Assembly: GCF_051014685.1 (NCBI RefSeq)
Contig: NW_027479415.1
Location: forward strand, 1 to 64,000
DNA from: Ptiloglossa arizonensis
Lineage: Eukaryota > Arthropoda > Insecta > Hymenoptera > Colletidae
Length of the DNA: 64,000 nt
Direction of reading: 5' to 3'
Shown here one piece after another: positions 24,830 through 38,100 of this stretch (position 1 is the stretch's first letter; the number at the start of each line of letters is the position of its first letter). Below the pieces are notes generated by a model that saw nothing but the letters and a program-made list of their open reading frames with translations, was not told where the DNA came from and ran no database searches. The position numbers and the translations under genes are program-made.

Positions 24830-25770
24830 GTCTTTTTTCCCTAGGCCATTCTGGTTAAGCGTTCGGAGCAGCAGAATTGCGAAAAATTTTTTGCCTTCTC
24901 AACCATTTCTTGTTTTCAATCTCCCACATCTCGCGAACGGATTGACCTAACCCAAAAATTCCTATTGCATCTGAAAGTAGAAACTCGCCCGATTACAACG
25001 GTATGTGTATTTTTTCCCTAGGCCATTCTGGTTAAGCGTTTGGAGCAGCAGAATTGTGAAAAATTTTTTGCCTTCTCTACCATTTCTTGGATTCAAACTC
25101 CCATATCTCGCGAACGGATTGACCTAACCCAAAAATTCCTATTGCATCTGAAAGTAGAAACTCGCCCGATTACAACGGTATGTGTATTTTTTCCGTTGGC
25201 CATTCTGGTTAAGCGTTTGGAGCAGCAGAATTGTGAAAAATTTTTTGCCTTCTCTACCATTTCTTGGCTTCAAACTCCCATATCTCGCGAACGGATTGAC
25301 GTAACCCAAAAATTCCTATTGCATCTGAAAGTAGAAACTCGCCCGATTACAACGGAATGTGAGTTTTTTCCCTAGGCCATTCTGGTTAAGCGTTTGGAGC
25401 AGCAGAATTGCGAAAAATTTTTTGCCTTCTCAACCATTTCTTGGCTTCAAAGTCCCATATCTCGCGAACGGATTGACCTAACCCAAAAATTCCTATTGCA
25501 TCTGAAAGTAGAAACTCGCCCGATTACAAGGGTATGTGTATTTTTTCCCTAGGCCATTCTGGTTAAGCGTTTGGAGCAGCAGAATTGTGAAAAATTTTTT
25601 GCCTTCTCTACCATTTCTTGGCTTCAAACTCCCATATCTCGCGAACGGATTGACCTAAACCAAAAATTCCTGTTGCATCTGAAAGTAGAAACTCACCCGA
25701 TTACAACGGTATGTGTATTTTTTCCCTGAGCCATTCTGGTTAAGCGTTCGGAGCAGCAGAATTGAGAAAA
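24830..25770 (+). repeat. Array sequence between higher-order domains
   Basis: About five monomers mixing the TCGG/AATCTCCCACATC, TCTTGGATTC and CAAAGTCCC subtypes. The copy ending near 25,778 has GAGAAAATATTTTGCC, one base shorter than usual and the only length change between about 9.7 and 46.4 kb. Confidence 0.75.
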
Positions 25771-28700
25771 TATTTTGCCTTCTGAACCATTTCTTGTCTT
25801 CAATCTCCCACATCTCGCGAACGGATTGACCTAACCCAAAAATTCCTATTGCATCTGAAAGTAGAAACTCGCCCGATTACAACGGTATGTGTATTTTATC
25901 CCTAGCCCATTCTGGTTAAGCGTTTGGAGCAGCAGAATTGTGAAAAATTTTTTGCCTTCTCTACCATTTCTTGGCTTCAAACTCCCATATCTCGCGAACA
26001 GACTGACCTAACCCAAAAATTCCTATTGCATCTGAAAGTAGAAACTCGCCCGGTTACAGCGGTATGTGTATTTTTTCCCTTGGCCATTTTGGTTAAGCGT
26101 TTGGAGCAGCAGAATTGCGAAAAATTTTTTGCCTTCTCAACCATTTCTTGGCTTCAAACTCCCATATCTCGCGAACGGATTGACCTAACCCAAAAATTCC
26201 CATTGCATCTGAAAGTAGAAACTCGCCCGATTACAACGGTACGTTTATTTTTTCCCTAGGCCATTCTAGTTAAGCGTTTGGAGCAGCAGAATTGCGAAAA
26301 ATTTGTTGTCTTCTCAACCATTTCTTAGCTTCAAACTCCCATATCTCGCGAACGGATTGACCTAAACCAAAAATTCCTGTTGCATCTGAAAGTAGAAACT
26401 CGCCCGATCACAACGGTATGTGTATTTTTTCCCTAGGCCATTCTGGTTAAGCGTTTGGAGCAGCAGAATTGCGAAAAATTTTTTGCCTTCTCAACAATTT
26501 CTTGGCTTCAAACTCCCATATCTCGCGAACGAATTGACCTAACCCAAAAATTCCTATTGCATCTGAAAGTAGTAACTCGCCCGATTACAGCGGTATGTGT
26601 ATTTTTTCCCTTGGCCATTCTGGTTAAGCGTTTGGAGCAGCAGAATTGTGAAAAATTTTTTGCCTTCTCTACCATTTCTTGGCTTCAAACTCCCATATCT
26701 CGCAAACGGATTGACCTAACCCAAAAATTCCAATTGCATCTGAAAGTAGAAACTCGCCCGATTACAACGGTACGTTTATTTTTTCCCTAGGCCATTCTAG
26801 TTAAGCATTTGGAGCAGCAGAAGTGCGAAAAATTTGTTGTCTTCTCAACCATTTCTTAGCTTCAAACTCCCATATCTCGCGAACGGATTGACGTAACCCA
26901 AAAATTCCTATTGCATCTGAAAGTAGAAACTCGCCCGATTACAACGGAATGTGTATTTTTTCCCTAGGCCATTCTGGTTAAGCGTTTGGAGCAGCGGAAT
27001 TGCGAAAAATTTTTTGCCTTCTCAACCATTTCTTGGCTTCAAAGTCCCATATCTCGCGAACGGATTGACCTAACCCAAAAATTCCTATTACATCTGAAAG
27101 TAGAAACTCACCCGATTACAACGGTATGTGTATTTTTTCCCTAAGCCATTCTGGTTAAGCGTTCGGAGCAGCAGAATTGAGAAAAATTTTTTGCCTTCTC
27201 AACCATTTCTTGTCTTCAATCTCCCACATCTGGCGAACGGATTGACCTAACCCAAAAATTCCTATTGCATCTGAAAGTAGAAACTCGCCCGATTACAACG
27301 GTATGTGTATTTTTTCCCTAGCCCATTCTGGTTAAGCGTTTGGAGCAGCAGAATTGTGAAAAATTTTTTGCCTTCTCTACCATTTCTTGGCTTCAAACTC
27401 CCATATCTCGCGAACAGACTGACCTAACCCAAAAATTCCTATTGCATCTGAAAGTAGAAACTCGCCCGATTAGAGCGGTATGTGTATTTTTTCCCTTGGC
27501 CATTTTGGTTAAGCGTTTGGAGCAGCAGAATTGCGAAAAATTTTTTGCCTTCTCAACCATTTCTTGTCTTCAAACTCCCATCTCTCGCGAACGGATTAAC
27601 CTAACCCAAAAATTCCTATTGCATCTGAAAGTAGAAACTCGCCCGATTACAACGGTATGTGTATTTTTTCCCTAAGCCATTCTGGTTAAGCGTTCGGAGC
27701 AGCAGAATTGAGAAAAATTTTTTGCCTTCTCAACCATTTCTTGTCTTCAATCTCCCACATCTCGCGAACGGATTGACCTAACCCAAAAATTCCTATTGCA
27801 TCTGAAAGTAGAAACTCGCCCGATTACAACGGTATGTGTATTTTTTCCCTAGCCCATTCTGGTTAAGTGTTCGGAGCAGCAGAATTGAGAAAAATTTTTT
27901 GCCTTCTCAACCATTTCTTGTCTTCAATCTCCCACATCTCGCGAACGGATTGACCTAACCCAAAAATTCCTATTGCATCTGAAAGTAGAAACTCGCCCGA
28001 TTACAACGGTATGTGTATTTTATCCCTAGCCCATTCTGGTTAAGCGTTTGGAGCAGCAGAATTGTGAAAAATTTTTTGCCTTCTCTACCATTTCTTGGCT
28101 TCAAACTCCCATATCTCGCGAACAGACTGACCTAACCCAAAAATTCCTATTGCATCTGAAAGTAGAAACTCGCCCGGTTACAGCGGTATGTGTATTTTTT
28201 CCCTTGGCCATTTTGGTTAAGCGTTTGGAGCAGCAGAATTGCGAAAAATTTTTTGCCTTCTCAACCATTTCTTGGCTTCAAACTCCCATATCTCGCGAAC
28301 GGATTGACCTAACCCAAAAATTCCCATTGCATCTGAAAGTAGAAACTCGCCCGATTACAACGGTACGTTTATTTTTTCCCTAGGCCATTCTAGTTAAGCG
28401 TTTGGAGCAGCAGAAGTGCGAAAAATTTGTTGTCTTCTCAACCATTTCTTAGCTTCAAACTCCCATATCTCGCGAACGGATTGACCTAAACCAAAAATTC
28501 CTGTTGCATCTGAAAGTAGAAACTCGCCCGATCACAACGGTATGTGTATTTTTTCCCTAGGCCATTCTGGTTAAGCGTTTGGAGCAGCAGAATTGCGAAA
28601 AATTTTTTGCCTTCTCAACAATTTCTTGGCTTCAAACTCCCATATCTCGCGAACGAATTGACCTAACCCAAAAATTCCTATTGCATCTGAAAGTAGTAAC

Positions 28701-30000
28701 TCGCCCGATTACAGCGGTATGTGTATTTTTTCCCTTGGCCATTCTGGTTAAGCGTTTGGAGCAGCAGAATTGTGAAAAATTTTTTGCCTTCTCTACCATT
28801 TCTTGGCTTCAAACTCCCATATCTCGCAAACGGATTGACCTAACCCAAAAATTCCTATTGCATCTGAAAGTAGAAACTCGCCCGATTAGAGCTGTATGTG
28901 TATTTTTTCCCTTGGCCATTTTGGTTAAGCGTTTGGAGCAGCAGAATTGCGAAAAATTTTTTGCCTTCTCAACCATTTCTTGTCTTCAATCTCCCACATC
29001 TCGCGAACGGATTGACGTAACCCAAAAATTCCTATTGCATCTGAAAGTAGAAACTCGCCCGATTACAACGGAATGTGTATTTTTTCCCTAGGCCATTCTG
29101 GTTAAGCGTTTGGAGCAGCAGAATTGCGAAAAATTTTTTGCCTTCTCAACCATTTCTTGGCTTCAAAGTCCCATATCTCGCGAACGGATTGACCTAACCC
29201 AAAAATTCCTATTACATCTGAAAGTAGAAACTCACCCGATTACAACGGTATGTGTATTTTTTCCCTAAGCCATTCTGGTTAAGCGTTCGGAGCAGCAGAA
29301 TTGAGAAAAATTTTTTGCCTTCTCAACCATTTCTTGTCTTCAATCTCCCACATCTCGCGAACGGATTGACCTAACCCAAAAATTCCTATTGCATCTGAAA
29401 GTAGAAACTCGCCCGATTACAACGGTATGTGTATTTTTTCCCTAGCCCATTCTGGTTAAGCGTTTGGAGCAGCAGAATTGTGAAAAATTTTTTGCCTTCT
29501 CTACCATTTCTTGGCTTCAAACTCCCATATCTCGCGAACAGACTGACCTAACCCAAAAATTCCTATTGCATCTGAAAGTAGAAACTCGCCCGATTAGAGC
29601 GGTATGTGTATTTTTTCCCTTGGCCACTTTGGTTAAGCGTTTGGAGCAGCAGAATTGCGAAAAATTTTTTGCCTTCTCAACCATTTCTTGTCTTCAAACT
29701 CCCATCTCTCGCGAACGGATTAACCTAACCCAAAAATTCCTATTGCATCTGAAAGTAGAAACTCGCCCGATTACAACGGTATGTGTATTTTTTCCCTAAG
29801 CCATTCTGGTTAAGCGTTCGGAGCAGCAGAATTGAGAAAAATTTTTTGCCTTCTCAACCATTTCTTGTCTTCAATCTCCCACATCTCGCGAACGGATTGA
29901 CCTAACCCAAAAATTCCTATTGCATCTGAAAGTAGAAACTCGCCCGATTACAACGGTATGTGTATTTTTTCCCCAGGCCATTCTAGTTAAGCGTTTGGAG
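25770..30000 (+). repeat. 12-monomer higher-order repeat (2124 bp), two copies
   Basis: About 25,770-27,890 recurs at 27,890-30,000 with offset 2124; paired frames start at 25,924/28,048, 26,455/28,579 and 27,340/29,464. Shared marks include CCCGGTTACAGCGG, TTCCCATTGC, AAAGTAGTAACTC, CTCGCAAACGG, CGATTAGAGC and CATCTCTCGCGAACGGATTAACC. One monomer near 28.88-29.03 kb departs from the expected sequence. Confidence 0.87.
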
Positions 30001-33000
30001 CAGCAGAAGTGCGAAAAATTTGTTGTCTTCTCAACCATTTCTTAGCTTCAAACTCCCATATCTCGCGAACGGATTGACCTAAACCAAAAATTCCTGTTGC
30101 ATCTGAAAGTAGAAACTCGCCCTATTACAACGGTATGTGTATTTTTTCCCTAGGCCATTCTGGTTAAGGGTTCGGAGCAGCAGAATTGCGAAAAATTTTT
30201 TGCCTTCTCAACCATTTCTTGTCTTCAAACTCCCATCTCTCGCGAACGGATTAACCTAACCCAAAAATTCCTATTGCATCTGAAAGTAGAAACTCGCCCG
30301 ATTACAACGGTATGTGTATTTTTTCCCTAGCCCATTCTGGTTAAGCGTTCGGAGCAGCAGAATTGCGAAAAATTTTTTGCCTTCTCAACCATTTCTTGTC
30401 TTCAATCTCCCATATCTCGCGAACGGATTGACCTAACCCAAAAATTCCTATTGCATCTGAAAGTAGAAACTCGCCCGATTACAACGGTGTGTGTATTCTG
30501 TCCCTAGCCCATTCTGGTTAAGCGTTTGGAGCAGCAGAATTGTGAAAAATTTTTTGCCTTCTCTACCATTTCTTGGCTTCAAACTCCCATATCTCGCGAA
30601 CTGACTGACCTAACCCAAAAATTCCTATTGCATCTGAATGTAGAAACTCGCCCGAATACAGCGGTATGTGTATTTTTTCCCTTGGCCATTTTGGTTAAGC
30701 GTTTGGAGCAGCAGAATTGCCAAAATTTTTTTGCCTTCTCAACCATTTCTTGGCTTCAAACTCCCATATCTCGCGAACGGATTGACCTAACCCAAAAATT
30801 CCTATTGCATCTGAAAGTAGACACTCGCCCGATTACAACGGTATGTGTATTTTTTCCCTAGGCCATTCTGGTTAAGCGTTCGGAGCAGCAGAATTGCGAA
30901 AAATTTTTTGCCTTCTCAACCATTTCTTGTCTTCAATCTCCCACATCTCGCGAACGGATTGACCTAACCCAAAAATTCCTATTGCATCTGAAAGTAGAAA
31001 CTCGCCCGATTACAACGGTATGTGTATTTCTTCCCTAGGCCATTCTGGTTAAGCGTTTGGAGCAGCAGAATTGTGAAAAATTTTTTGCCTTCTCTACCAT
31101 TTCTTGGATTCAAACTCCCATATCTCGCGAACGGATTGACGTAACCCAAAAATTCCTATTGCATCTGAAAGTAGAAACTCGCCCGATTACAACGGTATGT
31201 GTATTTTTTCCCTAGGCCATTCTGGTTAAGCGTTTGGAGCAGCAGAATTGCGAAAAATTTTTTGCCTTCTCAACCATTTCTTGGCTTCAAAGTCCCATAT
31301 CTCGCGAACGGATTGACCTAACCCAAAAATTCCTATTGCATCTGAAAGTAGAAACTCGCCCGATTACAAGGGTATGTGTATTTTTTCCCTAGGCCATTCT
31401 GGTTAAGCGTTTGGAGCAGCAGAATTGTGAATAATTTTTTGCCTTCTCTACCATTTCTTGGCTTCAAACTCCCATATCTCGCGAACGGATTGACCTAAAC
31501 CAAAAATTCCTGTTGCATCTGAAAGTAGAAACTCACCCGATTACAACGGTATGTGTATTTCTTCCCTAGGCCATTCTGGTTAAGCGTTTGGAGCAGCAGA
31601 ATTGTGAAAAATTTTTTGCCTTCTCTACCATTTCTTGGATTCAAACTCCCATATCTCGCGAACGGATTGACGTAACCCAAAAATTCCTATTGCATCTGAA
31701 AGTAGAAACTCGCCCGATTACAACGGTATGTGTATTTTTTCCCTAGCCCATTCTGGTTAAGTGTTTGGAGCAGCAGAATTGTGAAAAATTTTTTGCCTTC
31801 TCTACCATTTCTTGGCTTCAAACTCCCATATCTCGCGAACAGACTGACCTAACCCAAAAATTCCTATTGCATCTGAAAGTAGAAACTCGCCCGATTAGAG
31901 CGGTATGTGTATTTTTTCCCTTGGCCATTTTGGTTAAGCGTTTGGAGCAGCAGAATTGCGAAAAATTTTTTGCCTTCTCAACCATTTCTTGGCTTCAAAC
32001 TCCCATATCTCGCGAACGGATTGACCTTACCCAAAAATTCCTATTGCATCTGAAAGTAGAAACTCGCCCGATTACAACGGTACGTTTATTTTTTCCCCAG
32101 GCCATTCTAGTTAAGCGTTTGGAGCAGCAGAAGTGCGAAAAATTTGTTGTCTTCTCAACCATTTCTTAGCTTCAAACTCCCATATCTCGCGAACGGATTG
32201 ACCTAAACCAAAAATTCCTGTTGCATCTGAAAGTAGAAACTCGCCCTATTACAACGGTATGTGTATTTTTTCCCTAGGCCATTCTGGTTAAGGGTTCGGA
32301 GCAGCAGAATTGCGAAAAATTTTTTGCCTTCTCAACCATTTCTTGTCTTCAAACTCCCATCTCTCGCGAACGGATTAACCTAACCCAAAAATTCCTATTG
32401 CATCTGAAAGTAGAAACTCGCCCGATTACAACGGTATGTGTATTTTTTCCCTAGCCCATTCTGGTTAAGCGTTCGGAGCAGCAGAATTGCGAAAAATTTT
32501 TTGCCTTCTCAACCATTTCTTGTCTTCAATCTCCCATATCTCGCGAACGGATTGACCTAACCCAAAAATTCCTATTGCATCTGAAAGTAGAAACTCGCCC
32601 GATTACAACGGTATGTGTATTTTTTCCCTAGGCCATTCTGGTTAAGCGTTTGGAGCAGCAGCATTGTGAAAAATTTTTTGCCTTCTCTACCATTTCTTGG
32701 CTTCAAACTCCCATATCTCGCGAACGGAATGACCTAAACCAAAAATTCCTGTTGCATCTGAAAGTAGAAACTCACCCGATTACAACGGTATGTGTATTTT
32801 TTCCCTAAGCCATTCTGGTTAAGCGTTCGGAGCAGCAGAATTGAGACAAATTTTTTGCCTTCTCAACCATTTCTTGTCTTCAATCTCCCACATCTCGCGA
32901 ACGGATTGACCTAACCCAAAAATTCCTATTGCATCTGAAAGTAGAAACTCGCCCGATTACAACGGTATGTGTATTTTTTCCCTAGCCCATTCTGGTTAAG

Positions 33001-34400
33001 CGTTTGGAGCAGCAGAATTGTGAAAAATTTTTTGCCTTCTCTACCATTTCTTGGCTTCAAACTCCCATATCTCGCGAACTGACTGACCTAACCCAAAAAT
33101 TCCTATTGCATCTGAAAGTAGAAACTCGCCCGATTACAGCGGTATGTGTATTTTTTCCCTAGGCCATTCTGGTTAAGCGTTCGGAGCAGCAGAATTGCGA
33201 AAAATTTTTTGCCTTCTCAGCCATTTCTTGTCTTCAATCTCCCACATCTCGCGAACGGATTGACCTAACCCAAAAATTCCTATTGCATCTGAAAGTAGAA
33301 ACTCGCCCGATTACAACGGTATGTGTATTTTTTCCCTAGGCCATTCTGGTTAAGCGTTTGGAGCAGCAGAATTGTGAAAAATTTTTTGCCTTCTCTACCA
33401 TTTCTTGGCTTCAAACTCCCATATCTCGCGAACAGACTGACCTAACCCAAAAATTCCTATTGCATCTGAATGTAGAAACTCGCCCGAATACAGCGGTATG
33501 TGTATTTTTTCCCTTGGCCATTTTGGTTAAGCGTTTGGAGCAGCAGAATTGCCAAAAATTTTTTGCCTTCTCAACCATTTCTTGGCTTCAAACTCCCATA
33601 TCTCGCGAACGGATTGACCTAACCCAAAAATTCCTATTGCATCTGAAAGTAGACACTCGCCCGATTACAACGGTATGTGTATTTTTTCCCTAGGCCATTC
33701 TGGTTAAGCGTTCGGAGCAGCAGAATTGCGAAAAATTTTTTGCCTTCTCAACCATTTCTTGTCTTCAATCTCCCACATCTCGCGAACGGATTGACCTAAC
33801 CCAAAAATTCCTATTGCATCTGAAAGTAGAAACTCGCCCGATTACAACGGTATGTGTATTTCTTCCCTAGGCCATTCTGGTTAAGCGTTTGGAGCAGCAG
33901 AATTGTGAAAAATTTTTTGCCTTCTCTACCATTTCTTGGATTCAAACTCCCATATCTCGCGAACGGATTGACGTAACCCAAAAATTCCTATTGCATCTGA
34001 AAGTAGAAACTCGCCCGATTACAACGGTATGTGTATTTTTTCCCTAGGCCATTCTGGTTAAGCGTTTGGAGCAGCAGAATTGCGAAAAATTTTTTGCCTT
34101 CTCCACCATTTCTTGGCTTCAAAGTCCCATATCTCGCGAACGGATTGACCTAACCCAAAAATTCCTATTGCATCTGAAAGTAGAAACTCGCCCGATTACA
34201 AGGGTATGTGTATTTTTTCCCTAGGCCATTCTGGTTAAGCGTTTGGAGCAGCAGAATTGTGAAAAATTTTTTGCCTTCTCTACCATTTCTTGGCTTCAAA
34301 CTCCCATATCTCGCGAACGGATTGACCTAAACCAAAAATTCCTGTTGCATCTGAAAGTAGAAACTCACCCGATTACAACGGTATGTGTATTTCTTCCCTA
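29960..34400 (+). repeat. 12- and 16-monomer related copies
   Basis: About 29,960-30,500 recurs at 32,085-32,620 with offset 2124 (CCCCAGG at 29,971 and 32,095; TTAAGGGTTCGG; CGCCCTATT). About 30,520-31,560 recurs at 33,352-34,400 with offset 2832 (frames at 30,526 and 33,358 with CTGAATGTAG and CCCGAATACAGC; CTTGGATTC monomers). The offset jump means four monomers lie in the second copy that the first lacks, about 32,620-33,330. Confidence 0.82.
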
Positions 34401-36560
34401 GGCCATTCTGGTTAAGCGTTTGGAGCAGCAGAATTGTGAAAAATTTTTTGCCTTCTCTACCATTTCTTGGATTCAAACTCCCATATCTCGCGAACGGATT
34501 GACGTAACCCAAAAATTCCTATTGCATCTGAAAGTAGAAACTCGCCCGATTACAACGGTATGTGCATTTTTTCCCTAGGCCATTCTGGTTAAGCGTTCGG
34601 AGCAGCAGAATTGCGAAAAATTTTTTGCCTTCTCAACCATTTCTTGTCTTCAATCTCCCACATCTCGCGAACGGATTGACCTAACCCAAAAATTCCTATT
34701 GCATCTGAAAGTAGAAACTCGCCCGATTACAACGGTATGTGTATTTTTTCCCTAGGCCATTCTGGTTAAGCGTTTGGAGCAGCAGAATTGTGAAAAATTT
34801 TTTGCCTTCTCTACCATTTCTTGGCTTCAAACTCCCATATCTCGCGAACAGACTGACCTAACCCAAAAATTCCTATTGCATCTGAAAGTAGAAACTCGCC
34901 CGAATACAGCGGTATGTGTATTTTTTCCCTTGGCCATTTTGGTTAAGCGTTTGGAGCAGCAGAATTGCCAAAAATTTTTTGCCTTCTCAACCATTTCTTG
35001 GCTTCAAACTCCCATATCTCGCGAACGGATTGACCTAACCCAAAAATTCCTATTGCATCTGAAAGTAGACACTCGCCCGATTACAACGGTATGTGTATTT
35101 TTTCCCTTGGCCATTCTGGTTAAGCGTTTGGAGCAGCAGAATTGTGAAAAATTTTTTGCCTTCTCTACCATTTCTTGGCTTCAAACTCCCATATCTCGCG
35201 AACGGATTGACCTAACCCAAAAATTCCTATTGCATCTGAAAGTAGAAACTCGCCCGATTACAACGGTACGTTTATTTTTTCCCTAGGCCATTCTAGTTAA
35301 GCGTTTGGAGCAGCAGAATTGCGAAAAATTTTTTGCCTTCTCAACCATTTCTTGGCTTCAAACTCCCATATCTCGCGAACGGATTGACATAACCCAAAAC
35401 TTCCTATTGCATCTGAAAGTAGAAACTCGCCCGATTACAACGGTATGTGTATTTTTTCCCTAGGCCATTCTGGTTAAGCGTTCGGAGCAGCAGAATTGCG
35501 AAAAATTTTTTGCCTTCTCAACCATTTCTTGGCTTCAAACTCCCATATCTCGCGAACGGATTGACCTAACCCAAAAATTCCTATTGCATCTGAAAGTAGA
35601 CACTCGCCCGATTACAACGGTATGTGTATTTTTTCCCTAGGCCATTCTGGTTAAGCGTTCGGAGCAGCAGAATTGCGAAAAATTTTTTGCCTTCTCAACC
35701 ATTTCTTGTCTTCAATCTCCCACATCTCGCGAACGGATTGACCTAACCCAAAAATTCCTATTGCATCTGAAAGTAGAAACTCGCCCGATTACAACGGTAT
35801 GTGTATTTCTTCCCTAGGCCATTCTGGTTAAGCGTTTGGAGCAGCAGAATTGTGAAAAATTTTTTGCCTTCTCTACCATTTCTTGGATTCAAACTCCCAT
35901 ATCTCGCGAACGGATTGACGTAACCCAAAAATTCCTATTGCATCTGAAAGTAGAAACTCGCCCGATTACAACGGTATGTGTATTTTTTCCCTAGGCCATT
36001 CTGGTTAAGCGTTTGGAGCAGCAGAATTGCGAAAAATTTTTTGCCTTCTCAACCATTTCTTGGCTTCAAAGTCCCATATCTCGCGAACGGATTGACCTAA
36101 CCCAAAAATTCCTATTGCATCTGAAAGTAGACACTCGCCCGATTACAACGGTATGTGTATTTTTTCCCTTGGCCATTCTGGTTAAGCGTTTGGAGCAGCA
36201 GAATTGTGAAAAATTTTTTGCCTTCTCTACCATTTCTTGGCTTCAAACTCCCATATCTCGCGAACGGATTGACCTAACCCAAAAATTCCTATTGCATCTG
36301 AAAGTAGAAACTCGCCCGATTACAACGGTACGTTTATTTTTTCCCTAGGCCATTCTAGTTAAGCGTTTGGAGCAGCAGAATTGCGAAAAATTTTTTGCCT
36401 TCTCAACCATTTCTTGGCTTGAAACTCCCATATCTCGCGAACGGATTGACATAACCCAAAACTTCCTATTGCATCTGAAAGTAGAAACTCGCCCGATTAC
36501 AACGGTATGTGTATTTTTTCCCTAGGCCATTCTGGTTAAGCGTTCGGAGCAGCAGAATTG
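33350..36560 (+). repeat. Overlapping 8-, 11- and 6-monomer copies
   Basis: The CCCGAATACAGC pair at 33,358 recurs at 34,774 (1416 bp, 8 monomers). About 33,520-34,110, with AGTAGACACTCGC and TATTTCTTCCC, recurs at about 35,467-36,060 (1947 bp, 11 monomers). GACATAACCCAAAACTTCC at 35,387 recurs 1062 bp (6 monomers) downstream. Overlap of three spacings indicates successive unequal exchanges at different registers. Confidence 0.78.
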
Positions 36561-38100
36561 CGAAAAATTTTTTGCCTTCTCAACCATTTCTTGTCTTCAA
36601 TCTCCCACATCTCGCGAACGGATTGACCTAACCCAAAAATTCCTATTGCATCTGAAAGTAGAAACTCGCCCGATTACAACGGTATGTGTATTTTTTCCCT
36701 AGGCCATTCTGGTTAAGCGTTTGGAGCAGCAGAATTGTGAAAAATTTTTTGCCTTCTCTACCATTTCTTGGATTCAAACTCCCATATCTCGCGAACGGAT
36801 TGACCTAACCCAAAAATTCCTATTGCATCTGAAAGTAGAAACTCGCCCGATTACAACGGTATGTGTATTTTTTCCCTAGGCCATTCTGGTTAAGCGTTTG
36901 GAGCAGCAGAATTGCGAAAAATTTTTTGCCTTCTCAACCATTTCTTGGCTTCAAAGTCCCATATCTCGCGAACGAATTGACCTAACCCAAAAATTCCTAT
37001 TGCATCTGAAAGTAGAAACTCGCCCGATTACAAGGGTATGTGTATTTTTTCCCTAGGCCATTCTGGTTAAGCGTTTGGAGCAGCAGAATTGTGAAAAATT
37101 TTTTGCCTTCTCTACCATTTCTTGGCTTCAAACTCCCATATCTCGCGAACGGATTGACCTAAACCAAAAATTCCTGTTGCATCTGAAAGTAGAAACTCAC
37201 CCGATTACAACGGTATGTGTATTTTTTCCCTAAGCCATTCTGGTTAAGCGTTCGGAGCAGCAGAATTGAGAAAAATTTTTTGCCTTCTCAACCATTTCTT
37301 GTCTTCAATCTCCCACATCTCGCGAACGGATTGACCTAACCCAAAAATTCCTATTGCATCTGAAAGTAGAAACTCGCCCGATTACAACGGTATGTGTATT
37401 TTTTCCCTAGCCCATTCTGGTTAAGCGTTTGGAGCAGCAGAATTGTGAAAAATTTTTTGCCTTCTCTAACATTTCTTGGCTTCAAATTCCCATATCTCGC
37501 GAACAGACTGACCTAACCCAAAAATTCCTATTGCATCTGAAAGTAGAAACTCGCCCGATTACAACGGTATGTGTATTTTTTCCCTTGGCCATTCTGGTTA
37601 AGCGTTTGGAGCAGCAGAATTGTGAAAAATTTTTTGCCTTCTCTACCATTTCTTGGCTTCAAACTCCCATATCTCGCGAACGGATTGACCTAACCCAAAA
37701 ATTCCTATTGCATCTGAAAGTAGAAACTCGCCCGATTACAACGGTAAGTTTATTTTTTCCCTAGGCCATTCTAGTTAAGCGTTTGGAGCAGCAGAATTGT
37801 GAAAAATTTGTTGCCTTCTCTACCATTTCTTGGGTTCAAATTCGCATATCTCGCGAACAGACTGACCTAACCCAAAAATTCCTATTGCATCTGAAAGTAG
37901 AAACTCGCCCGATTACAGCGGTATGTGTATTTTTTCCCTTGGCCATTTTGGTTAAGCGTTTGGAGCAGCAGAATTGCGAAAAATTTTTTGCCTTCTCAAC
38001 CATTTCTTGGCTTCAAACTCCCATATCTCGCGAACGGATTGACATAACCCAAAAATTCCTATTGCATCTGAAAGTAGAAACTCGCCCGATTACAACGGTA
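36560..38100 (+). repeat. Array sequence with mixed subtypes
   Basis: About nine monomers. They include the pair CCTAAGCC-TCGG-TTGAGAAAAA followed by CCTAGCCC-TGTGAAAAA-ACAGACT, which recurs elsewhere in the window. I could not place a clean local higher-order period. Confidence 0.7.

Larger units (their letters stand above)
19000..24830 (+). repeat. 16/17-monomer higher-order repeat (2832/3009 bp), two copies
   Basis: About 19,000-20,960 recurs at 21,830-23,790 with offset 2832: GCGTAAAATT at 19,571 and 22,403, the CCCGATTACAGGGG monomer, the frames at 20,261 and 23,093, and CTCGCTCGATT. From about 21,040-21,850 the match continues at 24,049-24,830 with offset 3009 (frames at 21,500 and 24,509). 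The second copy therefore gained one net monomer near 23.8-24.05 kb. Confidence 0.86.

Noticed and set aside
31495..31680. Minus-strand open frames (also at 34,327-34,512 and 53,708-53,950)
   Set aside because: They are antisense shadows of one to two monomers. The first two are identical because the 16-monomer block was duplicated. No domain or regulatory context is visible.
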